Shown one piece after another: positions 34,997-42,993 of a stretch of 64,000 bases of DNA. A program made the position numbers and the translations under genes. Under the pieces are notes generated by a model, which had not been told where the DNA came from, ran no database searches, and was given only the letters and a program-made list of their open reading frames with translations. Source of the DNA: Nocardioides sp. Root682 (GTDB lineage Bacteria > Actinomycetota > Actinomycetes > Propionibacteriales > Nocardioidaceae); NCBI RefSeq assembly GCF_001427795.1, contig NZ_LMHJ01000003.1, forward strand, positions 913,106 to 977,105, written 5' to 3'. How positions within the stretch are numbered: the first letter of the stretch is position 1; each line of letters opens with the position of its first letter.

Positions 34997-36688
34997 ATGG
35001 ACGAGGGGACGGGGCAGGAGACGGCCGGCACGCCCGGAACGAGCATCTCGCTCGACTCCGTGGTGCGCTTCATCGACATCGCTGTGGACGCGCTTGCGCA
35101 GGCCCGCGAGGAGATCGACGCCCTCAACGTCTTCCCCGTCCCGGACGGGGACACCGGTACGAACATGTACCTCACCGTCGTTGCTGCCCGGGACGCGATC
35201 AAGGCCGCGATGGTCGACACGTCCGACGACGCCCCGCCGCCGCTGGTGGCGCTGGCCCGCGGTGCGTTGCTCGGTGCGCGCGGCAACTCAGGAGTGATCC
35301 TCAGCGAGATGCTGGGAGCGGTGGCACGCCGCATCGGTGCCGCTCGTCCCGGCGAATCGAGCGCCGCGGTGCTTGCTGACGCGCTCGACCAGGCCCGCAC
35401 GGCCAGCTATGCCGCAGTGGGCGAGCCGGTCGAGGGCACCATGCTCACCGTCCTGCGGGCCGCCGCCGAGGCGGCCCTGCTGTGCGTGAAGGACCCGGCA
35501 GCGCGCAGTGGCGACGTACTCACTGCCGCGGCGACAGCGGCGCGTGAGGCCCTTGGCCACACGCCGGAGCAGCTCGAGGTGCTGGCCATGGCCGGTGTCG
35601 TCGATGCCGGCGGCCGTGGGCTCTCGGTCATGCTCGACGCGGCGGTGACCGTGCTGACGGGCCATCGCCCGATCCCCGTCACCGTGCCGCTCGGCAGCCA
35701 CGTCATCCCGGTGCCGCACCGCCCCGCCACCGATCACGACCTCAGTGAGGACGGCCCGTCCTACGAGGTCATGTACCTCCTCGACGCGCCCGACCCGGAA
35801 GCCGGCAGCCTCAGGACTCGCCTCGGTGAGCTCGGCGACTCCGTGGTCGTCGTCGGCGGCGACGGACTCTGGAACGTGCACGTCCACACCGACGACGTCG
35901 GGGGCGCGATCGAGGCTGGCCTGGACGTCGGCCGTCCGTACCGGATCCGGGTGACCCACTTCGCCGAGCAGATCGCCGCCCTGGCAGCGCCCACGGGCGA
36001 GCCCAGTGTTCCCCTGACGGGCCGTTGTGTCGTGGCCGTCGCGGCTGGTCCGGGGCTGGGCGAGCTGTTCGCCGAAGCCGGCGCCGTGGTCGTGCTCGGC
36101 AGCCCGACCCGACGCCCGTCGACCGGGGAGCTGCTCGCCGCGATCACCGGCAGCGGGGCCCGGGAGGTCGTCGTGCTCCCGAACGACGAACCGACCGTCC
36201 GGGCGGCGCTGGCCGCGGCCAGCACCGCGGAGGCCGACCACGGCGGGCGCGGCCTGCGGGTCTCGGTCATCCCCACCCACACGCAGGTCCAGGGCCTCGC
36301 GGCCGTCGCTGTCCACGAACCCGGGCGGGCCTTCGACCAGGACGTCACCGAGATGACGGCCACCGCCCGCCACGTCCGGCACGGCGCGGTGACGGTGGCG
36401 GCGAAGCAGGCCATCACCACGGCCGGTCCGTGCGAGCCGGGCGATGCGCTGGGTGTCGTCGCGGGTGACTTCGCGGTGGTCGGCGAGGAGCTCGGCGCCG
36501 TGGCCATCCAGGTCCTCGAACGCCTCCTCGCCGCCGGCGGTGAGCTGGTGACGATCGTGAGCGGCGAGGACAGTGAGGGCCTGGCCGAGCGCACGGTCGC
36601 CTGGGTCGAGGAGGTCCACCCCGGTGTCGACGTCATGGTGTACGACGGTGGTCAGGAGCGATACCCGCTCCTGATGTCCGTCGAATGA
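34997..36688 (+). CDS. DAK2-domain protein, FakA-like kinase
   Basis: 563 residues. DhaL/DAK2 nucleotide domain at about 20-215: NVFPVPDGDTGTNMYLT near 44 carries the Mg-binding Asp residues, and GARGNSGVILSEML near 92 the phosphate loop. The remaining ~350 residues match the middle and C-terminal parts of FakA (EDSEGLAERTVAWVEE near the end). FakA phosphorylates fatty acids bound to FakB (DegV) proteins; the partner is not in the window. Next to rpmB and recG, a conserved place. TAGGGT (34983-34988) is 8 bases before the ATG, so probably leaderless. Confidence 0.88.
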   Translation: MDEGTGQETAGTPGTSISLDSVVRFIDIAVDALAQAREEIDALNVFPVPDGDTGTNMYLTVVAARDAIKAAMVDTSDDAPPPLVALARGALLGARGNSGVILSEMLGAVARRIGAARPGESSAAVLADALDQARTASYAAVGEPVEGTMLTVLRAAAEAALLCVKDPAARSGDVLTAAATAAREALGHTPEQLEVLAMAGVVDAGGRGLSVMLDAAVTVLTGHRPIPVTVPLGSHVIPVPHRPATDHDLSEDGPSYEVMYLLDAPDPEAGSLRTRLGELGDSVVVVGGDGLWNVHVHTDDVGGAIEAGLDVGRPYRIRVTHFAEQIAALAAPTGEPSVPLTGRCVVAVAAGPGLGELFAEAGAVVVLGSPTRRPSTGELLAAITGSGAREVVVLPNDEPTVRAALAAASTAEADHGGRGLRVSVIPTHTQVQGLAAVAVHEPGRAFDQDVTEMTATARHVRHGAVTVAAKQAITTAGPCEPGDALGVVAGDFAVVGEELGAVAIQVLERLLAAGGELVTIVSGEDSEGLAERTVAWVEEVHPGVDVMVYDGGQERYPLLMSVE

Positions 36689-36700
36689 GCTGAGGGCCAG

Positions 36701-38962
36701 GTGGCGATCACGTTCGAGTCGTCCTTGACGACCGTCCTGGGTGCGGCGACACCCGCGAAGCGCAAGAAGTTCAGCGACGGCCTCGGGCTGCACACCGTCG
36801 GTGACCTGATGAGGCACTTCCCGCGGCGCTACCTCGAGACCGGCTCGTTGACGAAGATCGACGACCTCCGGGTGGGCCAGATGCTGTGCGTGGTCGGCGA
36901 GATCACCGACTGCCGCACGCTGACCTACAACGATCGACGGACCGGCCGTCCGGCCGCACGGGTCGAGGCGCTGCTGCGCACCGGCGGACCGAGCCTGAAG
37001 ATGACGTTCTTCGCCCGCAACGCCGGCACCGCCGCCTGGCACGCCAAGCGCGTGGCCGTCGGCAACCGCGGCGTCTTCCTCGGCAAGGCCGACCAGTTCC
37101 GCGACCAGTGGCAGCTGGTCAACCCGCAGCTGACGATCTTCGGGCTGGGGGACGGTGCTGAAGGGGAGGAGGGCGAGCTCACCGAGGACGTCCTCGACCT
37201 CGGCGCCTACTACCCGATCTACCCGCTCACCAAGGGCCTGGAGTCCTGGGACGTCGCCCGCGCCGTGAAGTTCGCCCGGTCGGTCGTCGACAGTCCGACC
37301 GAGGTCATCCCCGCGCCCGTGCGTGAGCGGTACGACGTCCTGGGCATCCAGCGCGCCTACGACTGGGTCCACCAGCCCGAGGACGAGGACCAGGTCGAGC
37401 AGGCCCATCACCGATTCCGCTTCGAGGAGGCCCTGGTCACGCAGCTGGTGCTCGGCCGGCGGCGCCGGGCCACCCGCGAGCTGGGGGCGACGGCGCGCAC
37501 CGGTGGCGACGGCGCCCTGCTGACGGGCTTCGACGAACGACTCCCGTTCACGCTCACCGCGGGCCAGGTCGAGGTCGGCGCGCAGATCGAGCAGGACCTG
37601 GCCGCGCCCCACCCGATGAACCGTCTGCTCCAGGGCGAGGTGGGCTCCGGCAAGACGCTGGTCGCCCTGCGTGCGATGTTGCGGGTGGTCGACTCGGGCG
37701 GCCAGGCGGCTCTGCTCGCGCCGACCGAGGTGCTCGCCCAGCAGCACTACCGCTCGATCGTCACCATGCTCGGAGATCTCGCCATGGGCGCCACGATCTT
37801 CGGCTCCGGTGCCGGCACGCACGTCGAGCTGCTCACCGGCTCCATGAACAAGACCCAGCGCACGGCACCGCTCTCACGGATCGCCAGCGGCGAGGCCGGC
37901 ATCGTGATCGGCACGCACGCCCTGCTCCAGGACAACGTCTTCTTCGCCGACCTCGGCCTCGTCGTGGTCGACGAGCAGCACCGCTTCGGGGTCGAGCAAC
38001 GCGCCGCGCTCACCGACAAGGCGATCAACCCTCCCCACCTGCTCGTGATGACCGCGACCCCGATCCCGCGCACCGTCGCAATGACCGTGTTCGGCGACCT
38101 CGAGTCGTCCACGCTGACCGAGCTGCCCGCGGGGCGGGCGCCGATCCAGACGAACGTCGTGCCGCTGGCCCAGCAGCCGGCGTGGATCGACCGCGTCTGG
38201 GCGCGGGTGCGCGAGGAGGTCGAGAAGGGCCACCAGGTCTACGTCGTGTGCCCGCGGATCTCCGGCGACGAGGCGGAGGCCGGCCAGGTCGACGCGGCCA
38301 ACGTCGTGATCGACGAGGACGGCGAGATCGTGGAGGTCGCCCCTCCGCCTGCGGCAGCCGCGGTCGAGGAGGTCATCGAGCAGCTGGCGCACGGCCCGCT
38401 GGCAGGTTTGCGCATCGGTCGCCTCCACGGTCGCCTGGCCAGTGACGAGAAGGACGCCACCATGCGTGCCTTCGCCGCCGGTGACCTCGACGTGCTGGTG
38501 TCGACGACCGTGATCGAGGTCGGTGTCGACGTCGCCAACGCGACCGCGATGGTGATCCTCGACGCCGACCGCTTCGGTGTCTCGCAGCTCCACCAGCTGC
38601 GCGGCCGGGTCGGTCGAGGCGGCTTCCCCGGGCTGTGCCTGCTGGTGAGCCACGCCGAGGTCGGCACCCCGGCCCGAGAGCGCCTGGACGTCGTCGGATC
38701 GACCACCGACGGCTTCCTGCTCAGCCGGTTCGACCTCGAGCAGCGACGCGAGGGAGACGTGCTCGGCGCCTCGCAGGCCGGCCGCCGCTCCAGCCTGGAG
38801 AACCTCCGGGTCCTCCGTGACGAGGACACCATCGTGGCCGCCCGCGAAGCCGCTGAGGGGCTGCTCGACGAGGACGTGGATCTCTCCCAGGCAGCCGACC
38901 TCGCGGCCGCCGTACTCGATCTGGAGCGGTCGCAGCAGGCCGGCTTCGTGGCCAAGTCCTGA
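36701..38962 (+). CDS. recG: ATP-dependent DNA helicase RecG
   Basis: 753 residues. An N-terminal wedge/OB domain (about 1-190), helicase motifs: Walker A EVGSGKTLVALRAML near 312, DEQHRFG near 423, TATPIPRT near 450, and motif VI HQLRGRVGRGG near 632. It regresses stalled forks and resolves branched DNA. Slightly longer than usual, with acidic insertions near 147-160 and 525-560. The GTG start is 12 bases after the previous stop and the gene runs into rsmD ten bases on. Confidence 0.95.
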   Translation: MAITFESSLTTVLGAATPAKRKKFSDGLGLHTVGDLMRHFPRRYLETGSLTKIDDLRVGQMLCVVGEITDCRTLTYNDRRTGRPAARVEALLRTGGPSLKMTFFARNAGTAAWHAKRVAVGNRGVFLGKADQFRDQWQLVNPQLTIFGLGDGAEGEEGELTEDVLDLGAYYPIYPLTKGLESWDVARAVKFARSVVDSPTEVIPAPVRERYDVLGIQRAYDWVHQPEDEDQVEQAHHRFRFEEALVTQLVLGRRRRATRELGATARTGGDGALLTGFDERLPFTLTAGQVEVGAQIEQDLAAPHPMNRLLQGEVGSGKTLVALRAMLRVVDSGGQAALLAPTEVLAQQHYRSIVTMLGDLAMGATIFGSGAGTHVELLTGSMNKTQRTAPLSRIASGEAGIVIGTHALLQDNVFFADLGLVVVDEQHRFGVEQRAALTDKAINPPHLLVMTATPIPRTVAMTVFGDLESSTLTELPAGRAPIQTNVVPLAQQPAWIDRVWARVREEVEKGHQVYVVCPRISGDEAEAGQVDAANVVIDEDGEIVEVAPPPAAAAVEEVIEQLAHGPLAGLRIGRLHGRLASDEKDATMRAFAAGDLDVLVSTTVIEVGVDVANATAMVILDADRFGVSQLHQLRGRVGRGGFPGLCLLVSHAEVGTPARERLDVVGSTTDGFLLSRFDLEQRREGDVLGASQAGRRSSLENLRVLRDEDTIVAAREAAEGLLDEDVDLSQAADLAAAVLDLERSQQAGFVAKS

Positions 38963-38972
38963 GAGGCCACAG

Positions 38973-39566
38973 ATGACCAGGATCATCGCCGGAGCGGCCG
39001 GCGGACGACGCCTGCAGACGCCGAAGGGCGACCAGACGCGGCCGACGAGCGACCGTGTCCGCGAGGCACTGTTCTCCAGCTTCGAGGCCTGGGCCGGCTC
39101 GCTGCAGGGCCTGCGCGTCCTGGACCTGTACGCCGGATCGGGAGCCATCGGGCTCGAGGCCTGGTCGCGTGGCGCTGCTGCGGTGACGCTCGTCGAGTCC
39201 GACCGGAGCACCGCCGACCTGATTCGTGGCAACGCGCGCAGCGTTGGCTGTGAGGTGGCCGAGGTGATCTCTCGGTCCGTCACGGCTGTCCTGACAGAGC
39301 CGGCCCCGGCGCCGTTCGACCTGGTCTTCTCCGACCCGCCGTACCCGCTCGACGACGACACGGTGGCCGACGACCTGGCTCTGCTCGCCGCACAGGGCTG
39401 GCTGGCCGACGATGCGCTCGTCGTGGTGGAGCGTTCGCGGCGCAGCCCGCAACCCACGTGGCCCTCTGGCGTCGTACCCCTTTCGGGCAAACGAGGGCAG
39501 AAGCGGTACGGCGAAACGACCGTCTGGTTCGCCGAGCACCCGGCACCCACTAGCCTCGCCCCATGA
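38973..39566 (+). CDS. rsmD: 16S rRNA (guanine966-N2)-methyltransferase
   Basis: 197 residues. Seen: MTRIIAGAAGGRRLQTPKG start, PTSDRVREALFSSF near 24, SAM-binding VLDLYAGSGAIGLEA near 48, and catalytic DPPYPL near 112. Methylates G966 of 16S rRNA (E. coli numbering). The ATG at 38973 matches the family start. Overlaps coaD by four bases, the usual rsmD-coaD pair. Confidence 0.94.
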   Translation: MTRIIAGAAGGRRLQTPKGDQTRPTSDRVREALFSSFEAWAGSLQGLRVLDLYAGSGAIGLEAWSRGAAAVTLVESDRSTADLIRGNARSVGCEVAEVISRSVTAVLTEPAPAPFDLVFSDPPYPLDDDTVADDLALLAAQGWLADDALVVVERSRRSPQPTWPSGVVPLSGKRGQKRYGETTVWFAEHPAPTSLAP

Positions 39567-40054
39567 CCCGCGCGGTGTGTCCCGGCTCCTTCGACCCCGT
39601 CACCAACGGGCACGTCGACATCTTCCGACGGGCGGCTGCGCTGTTCGACGAGCTGATCGTCGCCACCGGGACCAACATCTCGAAGTCGCGGCTCTTCGAC
39701 TCCGACGAACGGCTCGAGATGTTGCGCGAGGCGTGCGCCGACCTCCCCAACGTCACCGTGATGGGCTTCACCGGCCTGATCGTGGACTTCTGCCGCGAGA
39801 TGGACGCCCAGGCGATCGTCAAGGGGCTGCGCGGCGGCAACGACTACGAGTACGAACTGCCGATGGCACAGATGAACGCTCACCAGACCGGCGTCGAGAC
39901 GGTGTTCATCCCGACGACCGCGTCGCTGGGCTATGTCTCCTCCAGCCTCGTCAAGGAGGTCGCCGCCCTGGGCGGAAACGTCTCCGAACTGGTGCCGCCG
40001 GCCGTCCACGAGCGCCTCGTCGCGCGCCTCGCTGAGCAGGCGGGCCGGCAGTGA
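39563..40054 (+). CDS. coaD: phosphopantetheine adenylyltransferase
   Basis: 163 residues, fourth step of coenzyme A synthesis. Seen: GSFDPVTNGHVDIFRRA near residue 8 (the TxGH nucleotidyl-transfer motif), KGLRGGNDYEYE near 88, and VSSSLVKEVAALGG near 125. Overlaps rsmD (ATGA), but TAGCCT at 39551-39556 is 6 bases before the ATG, so it may also have its own leaderless promoter. Confidence 0.96.
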   Translation: MTRAVCPGSFDPVTNGHVDIFRRAAALFDELIVATGTNISKSRLFDSDERLEMLREACADLPNVTVMGFTGLIVDFCREMDAQAIVKGLRGGNDYEYELPMAQMNAHQTGVETVFIPTTASLGYVSSSLVKEVAALGGNVSELVPPAVHERLVARLAEQAGRQ

Positions 40055-40068
40055 GCATCGACCGCGTT

Positions 40069-40097
40069 TTGCCCGGCCGGAGCGCTGACCCTAGGAT
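40069..40097 (+). promoter_or_regulatory. predicted promoter of the yceD-rpmF-rnc-mutM operon
   Basis: TTGCCC (40069-40074) and TAGGAT (40092-40097) with a 17-base spacer. Predicted start of transcription near 40104. Confidence 0.6.
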
Positions 40098-40109
40098 TGA
40101 TCCGATCTG

Positions 40110-40703
40110 TTGTGCCCGGACCTGGAAGTGATTCACCTGAACGACCTGGACCCGAGAGCGCCGCTCGTGCTCGATACCCGCGAGCTCGGCCGCCGTCCGG
40201 GGTCCCAGCGTGAGGCGTCGCTGACAGTGCCGGCCCCGGCAGATCTGGGCATCGAAGTCCTTGCCGTACCCGAAGGCGCGCCGGTCGAGCTTGACCTGCG
40301 CATGGAAGCGGTCATGGAAGGTGTGCTCATCACCGGTACGGCGCAAGCCGGGCTGGAGGGTGAGTGTGCGCGGTGCCTGGAACCGATCCGCGAGGACCTC
40401 GTGGTGAATTTCCAGGAACTGTTCGTCTACGACGACATCCGGGATTCCGCAGACGCGGAAGAGGACGACGAGGTCAGCATGCTGCGGGACGACCTGGTCG
40501 ACCTGGAGCCGCTGCTGCGGGACGCGGTGGTGCTTGCACTGCCGTTCCAGCCACTGTGTGAGGACGACTGTCCGGGGTTGTGCGTCGAATGTGGCGCACG
40601 GCTGGCGGACGACCCGGACCACACGCACGAGGCTGCGATCGACCCGCGTTGGACGGCGCTGACAGCGCTGACCGAAGAAGCCCACGAAGACCACAAGGAC
40701 TAG
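40110..40703 (+). CDS. yceD: DUF177 (YceD) family protein
   Basis: 197 residues, about 191 if translation starts at GTG 40128, which gives MIHLNDLDPRAPLVLDT and may be the true start; TTG 40110 would leave a ~6-base leader. Seen: CARCLEPI near 84 and CEDDCPGLCVECG near 150, cysteine pairs likely to bind zinc. YceD homologues sit before rpmF across bacteria and are implicated in 23S rRNA/L32 maturation. First gene of the yceD-rpmF-rnc-mutM operon. Confidence 0.9.
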   Translation: MCPDLEVIHLNDLDPRAPLVLDTRELGRRPGSQREASLTVPAPADLGIEVLAVPEGAPVELDLRMEAVMEGVLITGTAQAGLEGECARCLEPIREDLVVNFQELFVYDDIRDSADAEEDDEVSMLRDDLVDLEPLLRDAVVLALPFQPLCEDDCPGLCVECGARLADDPDHTHEAAIDPRWTALTALTEEAHEDHKD

Positions 40704-40746
40704 CGCTCACCCGAGCGTCGACGTTCCCCGATCTCAAGGAGAAGAC

Positions 40747-40932
40747 ATGGCTGTTCCGAAGCGGAAGATGTCGCGCAGCAACACGCGGCACCGTCGTTCT
40801 GCGTGGAAGGCCGTCGCCCCGGTGCTGGTCACCTGCGCCAACCCGGCGTGCGGTGCCAAGCACCTCCCGCACCGTGCGTGCGGCACCTGCGGCCAGTACG
40901 GCGCGCGCGCCGACCGTCGCCAGGTCCTCTGA
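40747..40932 (+). CDS. rpmF: 50S ribosomal protein L32
   Basis: 61 residues: MAVPKRKMSRSNTRHRRSAW start is diagnostic of L32. Cysteines at about 30, 35, 45 and 48 (TCANPACG, ACGTCG) mark the zinc-binding form. AAGGAGAAGAC precedes the ATG. Its stop is eleven bases before the presumed rnc start. Confidence 0.97.
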   Translation: MAVPKRKMSRSNTRHRRSAWKAVAPVLVTCANPACGAKHLPHRACGTCGQYGARADRRQVL

Positions 40933-40942
40933 GGCCTGCAGC

Positions 40943-41671
40943 ATCACCGACTACGTCGAGCTGCGTCGAGCGCTCGGGGACCCCACGCTGGACCCCGAGC
41001 TGCTCGACCGCGCCCTGACGCACCGCTCCTACGCCTACGAGAACGGTGGTCTTCCGACCAACGAACGGCTGGAGTTCCTCGGTGACTCGGTGCTCGGCGT
41101 CGTCGTCACCGAAACGCTCTACCTGATCCACCCGGACCTGTCCGAGGGGCGACTCGCCAAGCTCCGTGCCGCGGTCGTCAACGCGCGTGCGCTCGCCGGT
41201 GTCGCCCGCGACATGGGCCTGGGTCAGCACATCAAGCTGGGACGCGGCGAGGAAGCCACCGGCGGTCGCGACAAGGCCTCGATCCTGTCCGACACCGTCG
41301 AGGCCGTGATCGGCGCGATCCACCTCAGTGGAGGCGGCATCACCACCTCCTCGGAGGTCGTCCACCGGCTCTTCGACCCGCTCATCGAGGCCGCTTCGGC
41401 ACTCGGCGCGGGCCTGGACTGGAAGACCTCGCTCCAGGAGCTCGCCGCCGAGCAGTCCCTGGGCGTGCCCGAGTACGTCATCGAGGACGACGGCCCGGAC
41501 CACCTGAAGACCTTCACGGCACAGGTCCGCGTCGGGGACCGGTTGTACGGCAACGGCACCGGCCGCTCGAAGAAGGAAGCCGAGCAGGGCGCCGCCGAGA
41601 CTGCGTACGGCGAGATCGCCGCCGCCCTGGGCCTCGACGCCAACGGCCGTCCAGTCGTCGCCGGCAGCTGA
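40943..41671 (+). CDS. rnc: ribonuclease III, start codon unclear
   Basis: About 242 residues from ATC 40943. Seen: the signature NERLEFLGDSVLGVVV near 38, the catalytic DTVEAVIGAIHLSG near 110, and a C-terminal dsRNA-binding domain (about 165-235, DWKTSLQELAAEQSLG). Processes rRNA and dsRNA. Oddity: after the rpmF stop there is no ATG, GTG or TTG in this frame before the catalytic domain. The homologous start would be near SITDYVELR, where the codons are TGC AGC ATC. GAGG (40931-40934) is 8 bases before ATC 40943. The only canonical upstream start is GTG 40874, which would overlap rpmF by 59 bases and add 23 unlikely residues. Gene identity is certain, the start is not. Confidence 0.9.
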   Translation: MTDYVELRRALGDPTLDPELLDRALTHRSYAYENGGLPTNERLEFLGDSVLGVVVTETLYLIHPDLSEGRLAKLRAAVVNARALAGVARDMGLGQHIKLGRGEEATGGRDKASILSDTVEAVIGAIHLSGGGITTSSEVVHRLFDPLIEAASALGAGLDWKTSLQELAAEQSLGVPEYVIEDDGPDHLKTFTAQVRVGDRLYGNGTGRSKKEAEQGAAETAYGEIAAALGLDANGRPVVAGS

Positions 41672-41687
41672 CCTGCTCCGCTGAGCC

Positions 41688-42572
41688 GTGCCTGAGCTGC
41701 CCGAGGTCGAGGTCGTCCGCGCCGGACTCGAACGACACGTCGTCGGCGCCACCATCACCGCGATCGACGTCCTGCACGACCGTCCCGTACGACGCCACCC
41801 GTCCGGCGCAGCGGGTTTCACTGCCGCGCTGACCGGCCGCCGGATCGAGGGCGCCCGCCGCCGCGGGAAGTACCTCTGGCTTCCGCTGGACGACGGCAAC
41901 GCGATCCTCGGCCACCTCGGGATGAGCGGCCAGATGCTGGTGCAGCCCGTCGACGCACCGGCCGAACGGCACCTGCGGGTCCGGTTCCTGCTCAGCGCGC
42001 CGCAGGTCGAGGAGGTTGCTCAGCAACCGTCTCGAGACCAGGAGCTCCGGTTCGTCGACCAGCGGATGTTCGGCGGCCTCTCGGTCTCCGTGGGTGGCGC
42101 CGAGCTGCCCTCCGAGATCGCCCACATCGCCCGTGACCCGATGGACCCGGAGTTCGACGACGAGCAGTTCATCGCGCGCCTCCGCAAGCGCACTTCCGGC
42201 GTGAAGCGGCTGCTTCTCGACCAGGGCCTGATCTCCGGGGTCGGCAACATCTACGCCGACGAGGCGCTGTGGCGGGCCGGCCTGCACGGCGAGCGCCCCG
42301 GCAACCGGCTCACCCGCAAACAGGCCGTCGAGGTGCTCCGCCACGCGCGTGAGGTGATGGGCGCAGCGCTCGCCCAGGGCGGGACGTCCTTCGACGCGCT
42401 GTACGTCAACGTCAACGGCGAATCGGGCTACTTCGACCGCTCGCTGCACGCCTACGGGCGCGAGGACGAGCCGTGCGACCGGTGTGGCACGGCGATCCGC
42501 CGGGTCGCCTTCATGAACCGGTCGTCGTACTTCTGCCCGCGATGCCAACCCGCCCCGCGTCGAGCGTCCTGA
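41688..42572 (+). CDS. mutM: formamidopyrimidine-DNA glycosylase with repeat-derived insertion
   Basis: 294 residues. PELPEVEVVR at the N-terminus supplies the catalytic Pro, LGHLGMSGQ near 77 a DNA contact, GVGNIYADEALW near 185 the helix-two-turn-helix, and CDRCGTAI with CPRC near 265-285 the zinc finger. Removes 8-oxoguanine. Residues ~107-118 (VEEVAQQPSRDQ) are encoded by the 35-base palindrome and sit between HLRVRFLLSAPQ and ELRFVDQRMFGG, a beta-hairpin turn in Fpg structures, so activity is probably kept. The GTG at 41688 is fixed by the essential N-terminal Pro. Last gene of the yceD operon. Confidence 0.95.
   Translation: MPELPEVEVVRAGLERHVVGATITAIDVLHDRPVRRHPSGAAGFTAALTGRRIEGARRRGKYLWLPLDDGNAILGHLGMSGQMLVQPVDAPAERHLRVRFLLSAPQVEEVAQQPSRDQELRFVDQRMFGGLSVSVGGAELPSEIAHIARDPMDPEFDDEQFIARLRKRTSGVKRLLLDQGLISGVGNIYADEALWRAGLHGERPGNRLTRKQAVEVLRHAREVMGAALAQGGTSFDALYVNVNGESGYFDRSLHAYGREDEPCDRCGTAIRRVAFMNRSSYFCPRCQPAPRRAS
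42005..42039. repeat. 35-base palindromic element inside mutM
   Basis: Opens GGTCGAGGAGGTTGC, centre TCA, closes GCAACCGTCTCGAGACC. Translated in mutM as VEEVAQQPSRDQ, the same peptide and same frame as in the gene at 12122. Confidence 0.92.
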
Positions 42573-42609
42573 GATTGACCCGCGCACGCTGAAGTGGGAC
42601 TCTTGGAGA

Positions 42610-42629
42610 CGGCCCCTCTTCGCGGGCCG
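42610..42629 (+). terminator. stem between mutM and the small coiled-coil gene
   Basis: CGGCCC and GGGCCG pair over an 8-base loop. No T run follows, so it may be a weak terminator or a leader structure of the gene at 42656. Confidence 0.4.
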
Positions 42630-42655
42630 ACCCCCGAACCGGAAGGCTCAACTTC

Positions 42656-42844
42656 ATGGCCAAGGCGCTGATCGGACACCTGAACAGCGACCTCCGCGAC
42701 CCCCGTCTCGCACTCGAGAATTCTCGCCTGCGCACCCGGGTCGCCGAGCTGGAGTCCCTCGTCCTCCGTCTGTCCGAGGAGAACGACAAGTTGGTGTCGG
42801 CGCGTGCTGCCGAGATCCTGACCGGCGACATGCAGCCGGCCTGA
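42656..42844 (+). CDS. small coiled-coil protein
   Basis: 62 residues. After DLRDPRLALENSRLRTRV, regular Leu/Val heptads (LESLVLRLSEENDKLV) predict one coiled coil of about 35 residues. GGAAGG lies about 9 bases before the ATG. Short proteins of this type are common in actinobacteria, but I know no function; it may pair with a partner or with itself. Codon use is normal. Own terminator follows. Confidence 0.72.
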   Translation: MAKALIGHLNSDLRDPRLALENSRLRTRVAELESLVLRLSEENDKLVSARAAEILTGDMQPA

Positions 42845-42867
42845 CTGACTTGTAGCTGACTCCTGAC

Positions 42868-42931
42868 GGCAGGGTTCCTGCCACTTCAGGTGCACCACCC
42901 CGAACCACCCTCGCAACGCGGCGGTGGTTCG
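42868..42931 (+). terminator. two hairpins after the small coiled-coil gene
   Basis: GGCAGG with CCTGCC (42868-42882), then CGAACCACC with GGTGGTTCG (42901-42909 and 42923-42931) followed by TGTCTTCTC. The second is the likely terminator. Confidence 0.7.
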
Positions 42932-42993
42932 TGTCTTCTCTGCTGCGAATTCGACTGGCGCGCCGACCATCGGCCGCATAGCGTCCTGACCTT

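Noticed and set aside
36600..36625. Copy of the 35-base repeat in the FakA-like gene (GGTCGAGGAGGTC, VEEV)
   Set aside because: Only the first 13 bases match and no palindrome follows; WVEEVHPGVDV looks like native protein. The same holds for AVEEVIEQL in recG near 38361.
40874..40942. rnc start at GTG 40874
   Set aside because: It would overlap rpmF by 59 bases, lacks a ribosome site and gives an Ala/Arg-rich extension unlike RNase III. Kept only as an alternative.
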